64,000 nt of DNA from CAYFWF01 sp964346815 (GTDB lineage: Bacteria; Acidobacteriota; Aminicenantia; Aminicenantales; Aminicenantaceae). The position numbers and the translations under genes were made by a program. The notes below the pieces were generated by a model. That model worked only from the letters and a program-made list of their open reading frames with translations. It was not told the DNA's origin and made no database searches. The stretch lies in contig CAYFWF010000068.1 in NCBI GenBank assembly GCA_964346815.1, positions 186,001-250,000 on the forward strand, given 5' to 3'. Shown here piece by piece: positions 18,738 to 26,657 of the stretch; the first letter of the stretch is position 1; each line of letters begins with the position of its first letter.

Positions 18738-19679
18738 TTAGAATCCCTGGGCTTTGCATTCGTCGACGGTCTTCTGTACGGCTTCTTTTGTTGTCTGGAG
18801 CATAGCCTTTTCTTCATCTGTGAGCTTGATCTCGAAGATTTTTTCCATCCCCTTCGAGGTAATCAGGCAGGGAACGCCTATAAACAGGCCGTCGATTCCA
18901 TACTCGCCTTCGCAGAGAGCTGCGCAGGGAAGGACACGGCGTTTGTCCTTGAGAAAAGACTCTGCGATCACGATGGCACTCCAGGCAGGGCTGAAAAAGG
19001 CTGATCCTTTTCCAAATAGTGTGACAATTTCTGTACCGGCCTTGCGCGTGCGCTCGACGATCCGGTCGATTTGTCCCTCTGTGGCGATTTCAGTCAGGGG
19101 TACACCGCCGACCGTGGTCAATCGAGGCAGGGGGACCATGGTTGGGCCGTGGCCACCCAAAACCGTTCCTGCAATATCCGCTACAGAAACCCCCAGTTCC
19201 ATGGAGATGAATGCTCTAAAACGGGCTGTATCCAGAGTTCCGGCCATTCCGATAACCTGGTGCTTGGGAAAACCAGTCACTTTCTGGAAGCAGTACACCA
19301 TAGCATCCAAGGGATTTGTAAGAACGATACAGAAGGCATTGGGCGCGTGGTCTTTGATCCCCTTAGCGACTTCAGAAATTATTTTGATGTTTGTGTTGAG
19401 CAAATCTTCGCGGGTCATGCCGGCCTCTCTGGGTTTGCCTGCAGTAATGATGCAGACATCCGTACCTTCGAGATCTTTGTAATCTGAAGTGCCGCTGATG
19501 TTCGCGTCGTAATTCCCGTGGGGAGCCATTTCCATCAGGTCGAGTGCTTTCCCTTTGACTGGATTCACGTAGTCAGGGATATCCAAGATAACGATGTCCC
19601 CCATTTCTTTTTGGGCGGCAAGCATGGCAAGGATTTGTCCGATCTGACCGCCGCCGATGAGTGCGATCTTTTTCCTCAT
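18738..19679 (-). CDS. mdh: Malate dehydrogenase (LDH-like, NAD-dependent)
   Basis: 313 residues from the ATG at 19679, which has AAGGAGG six bases upstream; an in-frame upstream start at 19709 is less likely. The NAD-binding GGGQIGQIL is at the N-terminus, with Asp in VILDIPD suggesting NAD preference. The substrate loop TAGKPREAGMTR carries the Arg typical of malate rather than lactate dehydrogenase. The catalytic-site GGHGPTMVPLPR is present. It oxidises malate to oxaloacetate in the cytoplasm. Confidence 0.96.
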   Translation of the reverse strand: MRKKIALIGGGQIGQILAMLAAQKEMGDIVILDIPDYVNPVKGKALDLMEMAPHGNYDANISGTSDYKDLEGTDVCIITAGKPREAGMTREDLLNTNIKIISEVAKGIKDHAPNAFCIVLTNPLDAMVYCFQKVTGFPKHQVIGMAGTLDTARFRAFISMELGVSVADIAGTVLGGHGPTMVPLPRLTTVGGVPLTEIATEGQIDRIVERTRKAGTEIVTLFGKGSAFFSPAWSAIVIAESFLKDKRRVLPCAALCEGEYGIDGLFIGVPCLITSKGMEKIFEIKLTDEEKAMLQTTKEAVQKTVDECKAQGF

Positions 19680-19714
19680 ATGAACCTCCTTAGACTGTGT
19701 TTTATTCAAAATGA

Positions 19715-19732
19715 CAAGAACGCCTGTTCTTG
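19715..19732. other. Intercistronic hairpin between icd and mdh
   Basis: CAAGAAC (19715-19721) and GTTCTTG (19726-19732) form a perfect 7-bp inverted repeat around a four-base loop, in the 93-bp gap between icd and mdh, about 35 bases before the mdh start. No T-run follows on the minus strand. It could stabilise or process the transcript, or act as an operator. Confidence 0.4.
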
Positions 19733-19772
19733 CGATTTTTTGTAGGCAGTAGCCCGTATATATGGGTCTCCT

Positions 19773-20972
19773 CTATCTCTGAACGTAGTTTTCCCAGCGC
19801 TCTTTGAGGTCGGGATCCTGCATGATTTCCATGATGTAGTTGGCGTATTCTGCACCCGTTGAGCCGGTATCCCGCCCAGTCATGACCAATTTCCTTTCGT
19901 AATTGCCGCAAATATCTAGAGCCATCTCCAGGTTTTTAGCTCTTTCTGGATACCCTATATGGTTCACGAGCATAGCAGCAGCGCGGATCATGCTCGCAGG
20001 ATCGGCATATTTTGCTCGTCCTTCTCTCACCATTCGAGGAGCAGACCCGTGTATTGCTTCGAACATGGCATAACGCTTCCCGATATTTGCGCTGCCTGCC
20101 GTGCCTACCCCGCCTTGGAATTCAGCGGCTTCGTCAGTCAGTATATCGCCGTACAAGTTGGGAAGGACGAGGACTTTGAATTGGGTTCTTCGCTTCGGGT
20201 CGACGAGCTTGGCGGTCATTATATCTATGTACCAGTCGTCGACTTCAACCTCTGGATATTCTTTGGCTATTTTGTATCCTATATCCAAAAATTTTCCATC
20301 TGATGTTTTCACGACATTGGCCTTTGTCACGATTGTAACCTTGTTGATGTCGTTCTTCTTTGCGTAGTCAAAAGCCAGGCGGATGATTCTTTCAGCTCCC
20401 TGTGTGGTGATGACCTTGAAATCGATGGCTAAATCCTCCGTAACGTTAATGCCTTTGCTGCCCATGATATAAGCACCTTCTGTGTTTTCCCGGAAGAACA
20501 TCCAGTCGATACCTTCTCTGGGAACTTTTACTGGTCTGACATTGGCAAAAAGATCCAAATACCTCCGCATGGAGACATTGCAGCTCTCGATGTTGGGCCA
20601 AGGGTCTCCTTTCCGGGGAGTCGTGGTTGGGCCTTTTAAGGTTACATGACACTTTTTGATTTCTTCGAGAACGTCATCTGGGATGGACTTATTCTGAGCG
20701 GAACGGTTCTCAATGGTCAGTCCTTCGATGTCCCGCATCTTGACTTTTCCGCTTTCCACTTCTTCCTTCAAGACAAATTCCAAAACCCGCCGCGCTTCAG
20801 CAGCGATGTAGGGGCCGATACCATCCCCGCCGATAATCCCGATGATGATGGGTTTGACTTGTGAATAATCAAGCCAGTCCTGACCTTTTTTCATCTCTTC
20901 CACGCGATTGAGCTGTTCTTCGACGATCGTACCAAAATATTCTTTGGCCCTCTCAATAGCGGCACTATCCAT
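19773..20972 (-). CDS. icd: Isocitrate dehydrogenase (isocitrate/isopropylmalate family)
   Basis: 399 residues. Motifs: GGDGIGPYI near residues 48-56, substrate-binding ESCNVSMRRYLDLFANVRPV, FRENTEGAY, and the metal site LPNLYGDILTDEAAE. It would convert isocitrate to 2-oxoglutarate. At the positions where E. coli IDH has Lys344-Tyr345 for NADP this protein has Arg-Met (HGSAPRM), so coenzyme choice is unclear. First gene of the minus-strand TCA block. The start ATG has GGGAGG upstream and a good promoter at 21014-21040. An isopropylmalate-type role is less likely given the neighbours. Confidence 0.93.
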   Translation of the reverse strand: MDSAAIERAKEYFGTIVEEQLNRVEEMKKGQDWLDYSQVKPIIIGIIGGDGIGPYIAAEARRVLEFVLKEEVESGKVKMRDIEGLTIENRSAQNKSIPDDVLEEIKKCHVTLKGPTTTPRKGDPWPNIESCNVSMRRYLDLFANVRPVKVPREGIDWMFFRENTEGAYIMGSKGINVTEDLAIDFKVITTQGAERIIRLAFDYAKKNDINKVTIVTKANVVKTSDGKFLDIGYKIAKEYPEVEVDDWYIDIMTAKLVDPKRRTQFKVLVLPNLYGDILTDEAAEFQGGVGTAGSANIGKRYAMFEAIHGSAPRMVREGRAKYADPASMIRAAAMLVNHIGYPERAKNLEMALDICGNYERKLVMTGRDTGSTGAEYANYIMEIMQDPDLKERWENYVQR

Positions 20973-21013
20973 GATAATTCCTCCCAGTATAGGTTTGAAA
21001 ATGAAGTAGAAAT

Positions 21014-21040
21014 ATTATACTTTCTGTACCTAAAAATCAA
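21014..21040 (-). promoter_or_regulatory. Promoter for the icd-mdh-fum-sucCD operon
   Basis: On the minus strand: TATAAT at 21014-21019 with TTGATT (21035-21040) 15 bases upstream. Shifting the -35 box by two bases gives AGTTGA with a 17-base spacer. It is about 40 bases upstream of the icd ATG. Confidence 0.65.
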
Positions 21041-21083
21041 CTTTTTCTCAAAATTCATTAAAATTTTGACAACGGCCGGTATT

Positions 21084-21112
21084 TGAACTTTTTATAAGGG
21101 TCATATATATTA
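21084..21112 (+). promoter_or_regulatory. Promoter for acnB
   Basis: TTGAAC (21084-21089), a 17-base spacer and TATATT (21107-21112). It lies back to back with the icd promoter in the 204-bp AT-rich divergent gap. A TTGACA at 21067-21072 has no well-spaced partner. Confidence 0.6.
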
Positions 21113-21176
21113 TCCATCTAACCTTAGCAACGGGTGTATTACCTGCATTCAAACTATTTCGACAGGAGAATAAGCC

Positions 21177-23717
21177 ATGCTCGATTCATACTTTGTTCAC
21201 GAAAAAGAAAGAAAGGATCAGGGGATTCCGCCGCTCCCTTTAAATCCTGAACAAACTTTTGAGGTATGCTGTTTGCTGGAAAATCCCCCCGAGGGAAAAG
21301 CAGACATTCTGGTTGAGCTTTTGAGCCAGAGGGTTTCTCCCGGAGTGGATCCAGCAGCCAAAGTCAAGGCAGATTGGCTGGCAAAAGTGGCAACAGGAAA
21401 TGCTCGTTCTCCTGCCGTATCCAAAGAAAAAGCGATTTTTCTACTGGGGACCATGCTCGGAGGCTTCAACGTCGAGCCTCTTATTGATTTCTTAGAAAAC
21501 GAGGAAACCGCTTCCATGGCTGTTAAAGCATTGAAGAACACCATTCTGGTATACAGTGCCTTTGATAGAATAGTCAAACTGTCCGAGATAAATGCCCCTG
21601 CAAAAGCAGTTCTTCAATCTTGGGCTAGAGGGGAATGGTTTCTCGAACGAGCTGAACTTCCAGAAAAATTGGACCTGAGAACGTATAAGGTAGAGGGAGA
21701 GATCAATACCGATGACCTTTCTCCGGCTAAGCATGCTTGGAGTCGTCCTGATATCCCTCTTCATGCTCTGTCTATGGGAGAAACCCGGTTTCCGGGGGGA
21801 ATCGAAACGATCAGGCAGTACCGCCGTCAGGGTGAGCGCGTTGTTTTTGCAGGAGATGTCGTGGGAACAGGTTCTTCGAGAAAATCAGCAACCAATTCTT
21901 TATTGTGGCATATAGGGGAAGACATACCCTATGTTCCGAACAAAAGGAGAGGAGCAATCGTTTTAGGGGATTTGATCGCTCCCATTTTTTTCAACACGGT
22001 AGAAGATTCAGGCGGGTTGCCGGTAATGTGCGACGTATCTAAAATCAAAACCGGGGATAGGATTGTCATGGATACGAAAGCGGGTGTTATCACTGACGAA
22101 GGTGGAGAAATTCTTTCTTCTTTCCGTCTCGAGCCTGCAACGCTCAGAGACGAGTTCCGGGCTGGTGGACGCCTGTATTTGATCATAGGACGATCTTTGA
22201 CCGATAAGGCGCGTGAGGTGCTTGGAATGGGCCCCGCCGATTTCTTCGCTGCTGTCGATAATCCTGAACCTAAGCCTGATCAAGGATATACATTGGCTCA
22301 GAAGATTGTCGGGAAAGCCTGTGCCATGGAAGGTGTGTTGCCCGGTACTGCATGTGAGCCGAAGATGACCACTGTGGGTTCCCAGGATACCACAGGTCCC
22401 ATGACCGCTGACGAGCTCAAAGAATTGGCCTGTATGGAATTTCAATCCGATTTGTTCATGCAGTCATTCTGCCATACAGCCGCCTATCCGAAACCGGCCG
22501 ATGTTAAAATGCATCGATCCCTCTCCCAGTTTGTCATTGAAAGAAAGGGATTGGCCCTTAAGCCCGGAGACGGAGTGATCCATTCCTGGATGAACCGTCT
22601 CCTGGTCCCAGATACTATGGGAACAGCAGGGGATTCTCACACTCGGTTTCCGATCGGATTGAGCTTTCCTGCTGGCTCGGGCCTGGTGGCCTTTGCCGGA
22701 ACGCTTGGTTTTATGCCTTTGGACATGCCTGAATCAGTTCTAGTAAAATTCAAGGGGGGGTTCAATCCAGGAATCACTCTCAGAGATGTTGTCAATGCGA
22801 TTCCCTATTATGCGATACAACAGGGATTGCTCACGGTCGCGAAAGAAGGGAAGAAGAACATATTTAACGGCCGAATCTTAGAGATGGAGGGGCTGGCCAA
22901 TCTGTCTGCAGAGCAGGCTTTCGAATTGACAGATGCTACTGCAGAAAGGTCGGCAGCCGGTGGAACCATTGTCTTGAGCGAGAAAAGCGTCATCGGTTAT
23001 CTTAAGAGCAATATAGCGCTCATGAAGAAGATGATCGAAGATGGCTATCAGGATGCCGGTGCTCTTCAGAGGCGAATCGAAGCCTGTGAGAAATGGCTGG
23101 AGAAACCCGTGCTCATCCGAAGGGACAGGAATGCCGAGTATGCCGCTGAACTGGAGATCGATCTCGAGGATATAAAGGAGCCGATCCTGGCCTGCCCTAA
23201 TGATCCGGATGACGTGAGGCTTCTTTCAGAAGTGGCCGGAGACACGATCGATGAGGTTTTTATCGGTTCTTGTATGACGAATATCGGGCATTTTCGAGCG
23301 GCAGGTCATATATTTGAAGGGGCCGGGTACTTAGACACCCGTGTCTGGCTAACTCCGCCTACTAAGATGGATCGTGTCCAGCTGATGAGGGAAGGGTATT
23401 TTTCTCTCTATGGGGGGGTAGGTGCGAGAACGGAAATTCCTGGCTGTTCCCTGTGCATGGGGAATCAGGCGCGGGTGAGACCTAAAGCTACGATCATCTC
23501 AACATCAACGCGCAATTTTGACAACCGTATAGGAGACGGAGCTCGAGTCTATTTGGGATCGGCCGAGCTGGCTGCGGTTGCCGCATTGGAGGGCAGATTG
23601 CCAACTCCCCAAACATATTTCTCCGTCATGCAAGAAAAGGTAATTCCGAAATCCCAGAAGATTTATCGGTATCTTCAGTTCGACCATATGGAAGACCTCT
23701 TGCTTGACTATTCCTGA
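21177..23717 (+). CDS. acnB: Bifunctional aconitate hydratase 2 / 2-methylisocitrate dehydratase
   Basis: 846 residues with AcnB domain order: an N-terminal helical HEAT-like region (residues 1-160), the swivel domain (GEINTDDLSPAKHAWSRPDIP), then the 4Fe-4S catalytic domains with SFCHTAAYP-type and GSCMTNIGHFRAAG stretches and PGCSLCMGNQARV supplying cluster cysteines. It isomerises citrate to isocitrate, and AcnB enzymes can also rehydrate 2-methylaconitate in propionate breakdown. GACAGGAG precedes the ATG. It is divergent from icd. Confidence 0.97.
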   Translation: MLDSYFVHEKERKDQGIPPLPLNPEQTFEVCCLLENPPEGKADILVELLSQRVSPGVDPAAKVKADWLAKVATGNARSPAVSKEKAIFLLGTMLGGFNVEPLIDFLENEETASMAVKALKNTILVYSAFDRIVKLSEINAPAKAVLQSWARGEWFLERAELPEKLDLRTYKVEGEINTDDLSPAKHAWSRPDIPLHALSMGETRFPGGIETIRQYRRQGERVVFAGDVVGTGSSRKSATNSLLWHIGEDIPYVPNKRRGAIVLGDLIAPIFFNTVEDSGGLPVMCDVSKIKTGDRIVMDTKAGVITDEGGEILSSFRLEPATLRDEFRAGGRLYLIIGRSLTDKAREVLGMGPADFFAAVDNPEPKPDQGYTLAQKIVGKACAMEGVLPGTACEPKMTTVGSQDTTGPMTADELKELACMEFQSDLFMQSFCHTAAYPKPADVKMHRSLSQFVIERKGLALKPGDGVIHSWMNRLLVPDTMGTAGDSHTRFPIGLSFPAGSGLVAFAGTLGFMPLDMPESVLVKFKGGFNPGITLRDVVNAIPYYAIQQGLLTVAKEGKKNIFNGRILEMEGLANLSAEQAFELTDATAERSAAGGTIVLSEKSVIGYLKSNIALMKKMIEDGYQDAGALQRRIEACEKWLEKPVLIRRDRNAEYAAELEIDLEDIKEPILACPNDPDDVRLLSEVAGDTIDEVFIGSCMTNIGHFRAAGHIFEGAGYLDTRVWLTPPTKMDRVQLMREGYFSLYGGVGARTEIPGCSLCMGNQARVRPKATIISTSTRNFDNRIGDGARVYLGSAELAAVAALEGRLPTPQTYFSVMQEKVIPKSQKIYRYLQFDHMEDLLLDYS

Positions 23718-23765
23718 AGAAAAGACACCTGGGGTTAAAAGAAAATGGGAAACTAAGGAGGATCC

Positions 23766-23994
23766 CTGATCCATCTCGAGGGAAAAAAAGCTCTGATCCC
23801 TGGAGGTTCAGAAAAAGTCTCCAAATTGGGAAGAGACAATGAAGGTGAATCTTGATGCCGCGTTCTGCATTTGCAGTGCAGTGTTCCCGGTTTTGGTTTC
23901 TTACTCGGTGAAACACATCACAGGCGAAATCTTGAGTGCAAGCGGCGGATCAGTACTTTTGGCTTGCATAGAGCCGCTTGCGAAAAATCTCTGA
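23766..23994 (+). pseudogene. Remnant of a short-chain dehydrogenase/reductase (SDR) gene
   Basis: The 316-bp gap after acnB is not empty. A strong ribosome site AAGGAGG (23755-23761) precedes a CTG at 23766, read as LIHLEGKKALIPGGS, which matches the SDR N-terminus (LEGKxALITGGS). The frame then shifts by one near 23811-23818. From 23815 the next frame reads KSPNWEETMKVNLDAAF, the SDR central NLDAAF region, continuing with CICSAVFPVL. Next comes SVKHITGEILSASGG, matching the SDR C-terminus (ITGExLxVDGG), and a stop at 23992-23994. The catalytic YxxxK region and most of the Rossmann core are deleted. The start codon also seems to have changed from ATG to CTG. The pieces are in the right order, so this is a decayed gene, not chance. 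A 9-bp inverted repeat (23938-23946 with 23973-23981) lies in its tail. Confidence 0.75.
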
Positions 23995-24033
23995 TTTTGG
24001 TAATTTTAAAGGAGTCTCAACCAGGAGGATGTT

Positions 24034-24291
24034 ATGGAGGAAGAAGTCGGAAAGATCACCCATTATTTTTCTAAAATAAACGTGGGTGTTTTGGAGTTGA
24101 CTAAAGGAGAAATACACATCGGAGATACAATCCACATAAAAGGCCACACCACAGACTTTTATCAAAAAGTGCAGTCCATGCAAGTAGAGCATGCTCCTGT
24201 CGATTCTGCTCAGAAAGGAGACGAGGTTGGCCTGAAAGTGGAATCTTCGGTAAGAGAAGGAGATTTGGTCTTTAAAGTAACCGAAGATTGA
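24034..24291 (+). CDS. Small EF-Tu domain-2-like beta-barrel protein
   Basis: 85 residues with a good ribosome site (CAGGAGGATGTT). The sequence MEEEVGKITHYFSKINVGVL then LTKGEIHIGDTIHIKGHTTDF and GDEVGLKV resembles domain 2 of translational GTPases: the GxIxxGDxIxIxG pattern and a GDxVGLxV ending. There is no GTPase domain. Such stand-alone proteins are annotated as translation elongation factor-like and are of unknown function. It sits between the SDR remnant and the mutase genes, 80 bases before the large subunit. A link to the mutase is only suggested by position. Confidence 0.75.
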   Translation: MEEEVGKITHYFSKINVGVLELTKGEIHIGDTIHIKGHTTDFYQKVQSMQVEHAPVDSAQKGDEVGLKVESSVREGDLVFKVTED

Positions 24292-24371
24292 TTCAAATCT
24301 ATCCCATAATTTTCAACTCCGTCAAAATTTGTCTTGAGCTATCCATCACTATGAACTAAAGGGGTCTTAGA

Positions 24372-26051
24372 TTGAATGAGAAATCTTCACCGAAAAACGA
24401 ACTAAAAAAAAGATATGAACACTGGAAAAAAGGTAAGTATGAACATGCTTTGGAAAATTGTCGTCCAGAGAGAAAAGAACCCACAACGGTTTCTGGGAAG
24501 AGAATCAAGGAACTTTATACGCCTCTCGATATAGCTCCTTTCGATTATCTGAATGAGCTTGGGTTCCCTGGCGAACGTCCTTACACCCGGGGCATACACC
24601 CGACCATGTACCATGGCCGTCTCTGGACGATGCGTCAGTTTTCAGGATTTGGTACGGCTGAACAAACAAATCTCCGTTACAAATATCTGCTGAACCACGG
24701 ACAAACAGGATTGAGTGTCGCATTTCATCTTCCCACTTTGATGGGGATCGATTCCGACCATCCTTTAGCTCTGGGAGAAATAGGAAAATGTGGGGTGGCT
24801 GTGGATTCTCTGGCAGATATGGAGATTCTCTTCGACGGGATCCCTCTGGATAAAATTTCCACCTCTATGACTATAAATCCTCCTGCGGCCATACTCTGGG
24901 CCATGTATATAGCCGTTGCCGAGAAACAGGGATTATCTCCCAAGGTCATTTCAGGAACCATACAAAACGATATGTTGAAGGAGTATATAGCACAAAAGAC
25001 GTTCATTTTTCCCCCAGAGCCCTCCATGAAGTTAATCATAGATACCATTGAGTACGGAGCCAGAGAGGTCCCCCGATGGAATACGATCTCTATTTCTGGC
25101 TATCATATCAGAGAAGCTGGATCTACGGCTGTTCAGGAATTGGCTTTTACGCTGAGAGACGGAATCGAATATGTGGAATGGGCGATAGAGCGAGGGCTCA
25201 AGGTGGATGATTTCGCTCCAAGGCTCTCTTTCTTTTTCAATGCGCACAATGATTTTTTTGAGGAGATCGCTAAATTCAGAGCGGCACGAAAGGTATGGGC
25301 AAAAATCATGAAAGAGCGTTTTGGAGCAAAGAAACCAAGGTCTCTGCTCCTGAGATTCCATACCCAGACATCCGGAGTTTCTTTGATGGCTCAGCAACCT
25401 CATAACAATGTAGTCAGAGTAGCCCTTCAGGCTTTATCCGCTGTTCTTGGAGGAACCCAATCACTGCACACTAATTCCCTTGATGAAACCTATGCTTTGC
25501 CCTCTGAAGATGCTGTGACCATTGCCCTCCGGACACAGCAGATTATTGCCCATGAAAGCGGTGTGACCAACAGTATTGATCCATTGGGCGGCAGTTATTT
25601 TGTCGAACGTCTCACTCGAGAGATGGAAGACGAAGCCATGGAGTATATCAGGAAGATCGATGACATGGGCGGAATGGTCAAGGCCATTGAACTCGGATTT
25701 CCCCAAGGGGAAATAGCGGACAGCGCCTACTGGTATCAAAAGGCGGTAGAGAGGAAAGAAAAAATTATCGTAGGCGTCAACGCTTTTGAGATGGAACATG
25801 AGCCAATCTCTATACTCGAGATCGATGAGTCAGTGGCTAACCAGCAATTGGCTAGACTCAAGGAGATTAAGGAGAAGAGAAATTCCGCTCGGGTCAAAAA
25901 TGATTTGAAGGATCTGCGCAAAGCTGCAGAAGACGATGTCAACCTCATGCCGCAGATTTTAGAATGCGTCAAGAGCTATGCGACTTTAGGAGAAATCGTT
26001 GATGCCTTGAAAGAGGTTTTCGGAGAGTATGAAGAAACGGCATCCTATTGA
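24372..26051 (+). CDS. B12-dependent acyl-CoA mutase, large (catalytic) subunit
   Basis: 559 residues, a TIM-barrel subunit of the methylmalonyl-CoA mutase family without the B12-binding domain, which is encoded separately 44 bases downstream. Family stretches include PYTRGIHPTMYHGRLWTMRQ, TGLSVAFHLPTLMGIDSDHP, GTIQND, ISISGYH and SLHTNSLDE. Tyr80 and His245 align with Tyr89 and His244 of the Propionibacterium enzyme. The position of its Arg207, which binds the substrate carboxylate, is Gln208 here (in EYIAQKT), as in isobutyryl-CoA and 2-hydroxyisobutyryl-CoA mutases. The substrate may therefore be methylmalonyl-CoA or a non-dicarboxylic acyl-CoA. The start is TTG 24372 with AAAGGGG upstream. 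No MeaB chaperone or epimerase gene is nearby. Confidence 0.92.
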   Translation: MNEKSSPKNELKKRYEHWKKGKYEHALENCRPERKEPTTVSGKRIKELYTPLDIAPFDYLNELGFPGERPYTRGIHPTMYHGRLWTMRQFSGFGTAEQTNLRYKYLLNHGQTGLSVAFHLPTLMGIDSDHPLALGEIGKCGVAVDSLADMEILFDGIPLDKISTSMTINPPAAILWAMYIAVAEKQGLSPKVISGTIQNDMLKEYIAQKTFIFPPEPSMKLIIDTIEYGAREVPRWNTISISGYHIREAGSTAVQELAFTLRDGIEYVEWAIERGLKVDDFAPRLSFFFNAHNDFFEEIAKFRAARKVWAKIMKERFGAKKPRSLLLRFHTQTSGVSLMAQQPHNNVVRVALQALSAVLGGTQSLHTNSLDETYALPSEDAVTIALRTQQIIAHESGVTNSIDPLGGSYFVERLTREMEDEAMEYIRKIDDMGGMVKAIELGFPQGEIADSAYWYQKAVERKEKIIVGVNAFEMEHEPISILEIDESVANQQLARLKEIKEKRNSARVKNDLKDLRKAAEDDVNLMPQILECVKSYATLGEIVDALKEVFGEYEETASY

Positions 26052-26095
26052 AGAAATCGTAAAGAGTAGGAATATGAACTGGAATGGAGGAACCA

Positions 26096-26515
26096 ATGAC
26101 TGAGAAGAAAATCAGGATTTTAATCGCTAAGCCAGGTCTGGATGGTCATGATAGAGGAGCTAAGGTGATAAGCCGTGCTTTGCGGGATGCGGGATTTGAA
26201 GTGATCTATACCGGCCTGAGACGGACTCCGGAGGAAATCGTAAATGCGGCCATCCAAGAAGATGCTGATATCATAGGTCTGAGCATCCTTTCTGGCGCTC
26301 ATAACGTGCTCTTTCCACGAGTGATGGATCTCCTCAAAGAGAAAGGGATTTCTGATATCAGAGTCATCGCAGGCGGAATTATTCCGGAAAAAGATATTCC
26401 CGGTCTGAAAAAAATGGGAATTGCGGAGGTGTTTCTTCCCGGATCTTCCACTCAGGATATCGTTAGTTGGATTGAAAGAACATTCCAGGGGAATGAACCA
26501 CGGAAGCTTCCTTAG
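26096..26515 (+). CDS. B12-dependent acyl-CoA mutase, small (cobalamin-binding) subunit
   Basis: 139 residues forming the B12-binding domain of the mutase. The DxHxxG motif is DGHDRG (residues 16-21), supplying the His ligand to cobalt. GLSILSGAH and AGGIIP contact the nucleotide tail in homologues. It pairs with the large subunit encoded just upstream. The ATG at 26096 is chosen because GGAGG lies at 26086-26090; an in-frame ATG at 26084 overlaps that site. Confidence 0.94.
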   Translation: MTEKKIRILIAKPGLDGHDRGAKVISRALRDAGFEVIYTGLRRTPEEIVNAAIQEDADIIGLSILSGAHNVLFPRVMDLLKEKGISDIRVIAGGIIPEKDIPGLKKMGIAEVFLPGSSTQDIVSWIERTFQGNEPRKLP

Positions 26516-26617
26516 TTACCTTTAGAGGTTAAAGAACAGACTTAAAAATCATCCTTGAAACCACCGTTAGAGGCGATTGAAAAAATGAACGTTCATAAAT
26601 ATTGTTTAATCCGTAAC

Positions 26618-26645
26618 TTGACATGGGCTGTCTATTTATGATATT
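26618..26645 (+). promoter_or_regulatory. Promoter for the M23 peptidase gene
   Basis: TTGACA (26618-26623), a 16-base spacer and GATATT (26640-26645). The predicted start site near 26652 leaves only about six leader bases before the ATG at 26658. Confidence 0.5.
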
Positions 26646-26657
26646 CAAGTAAAAAAA

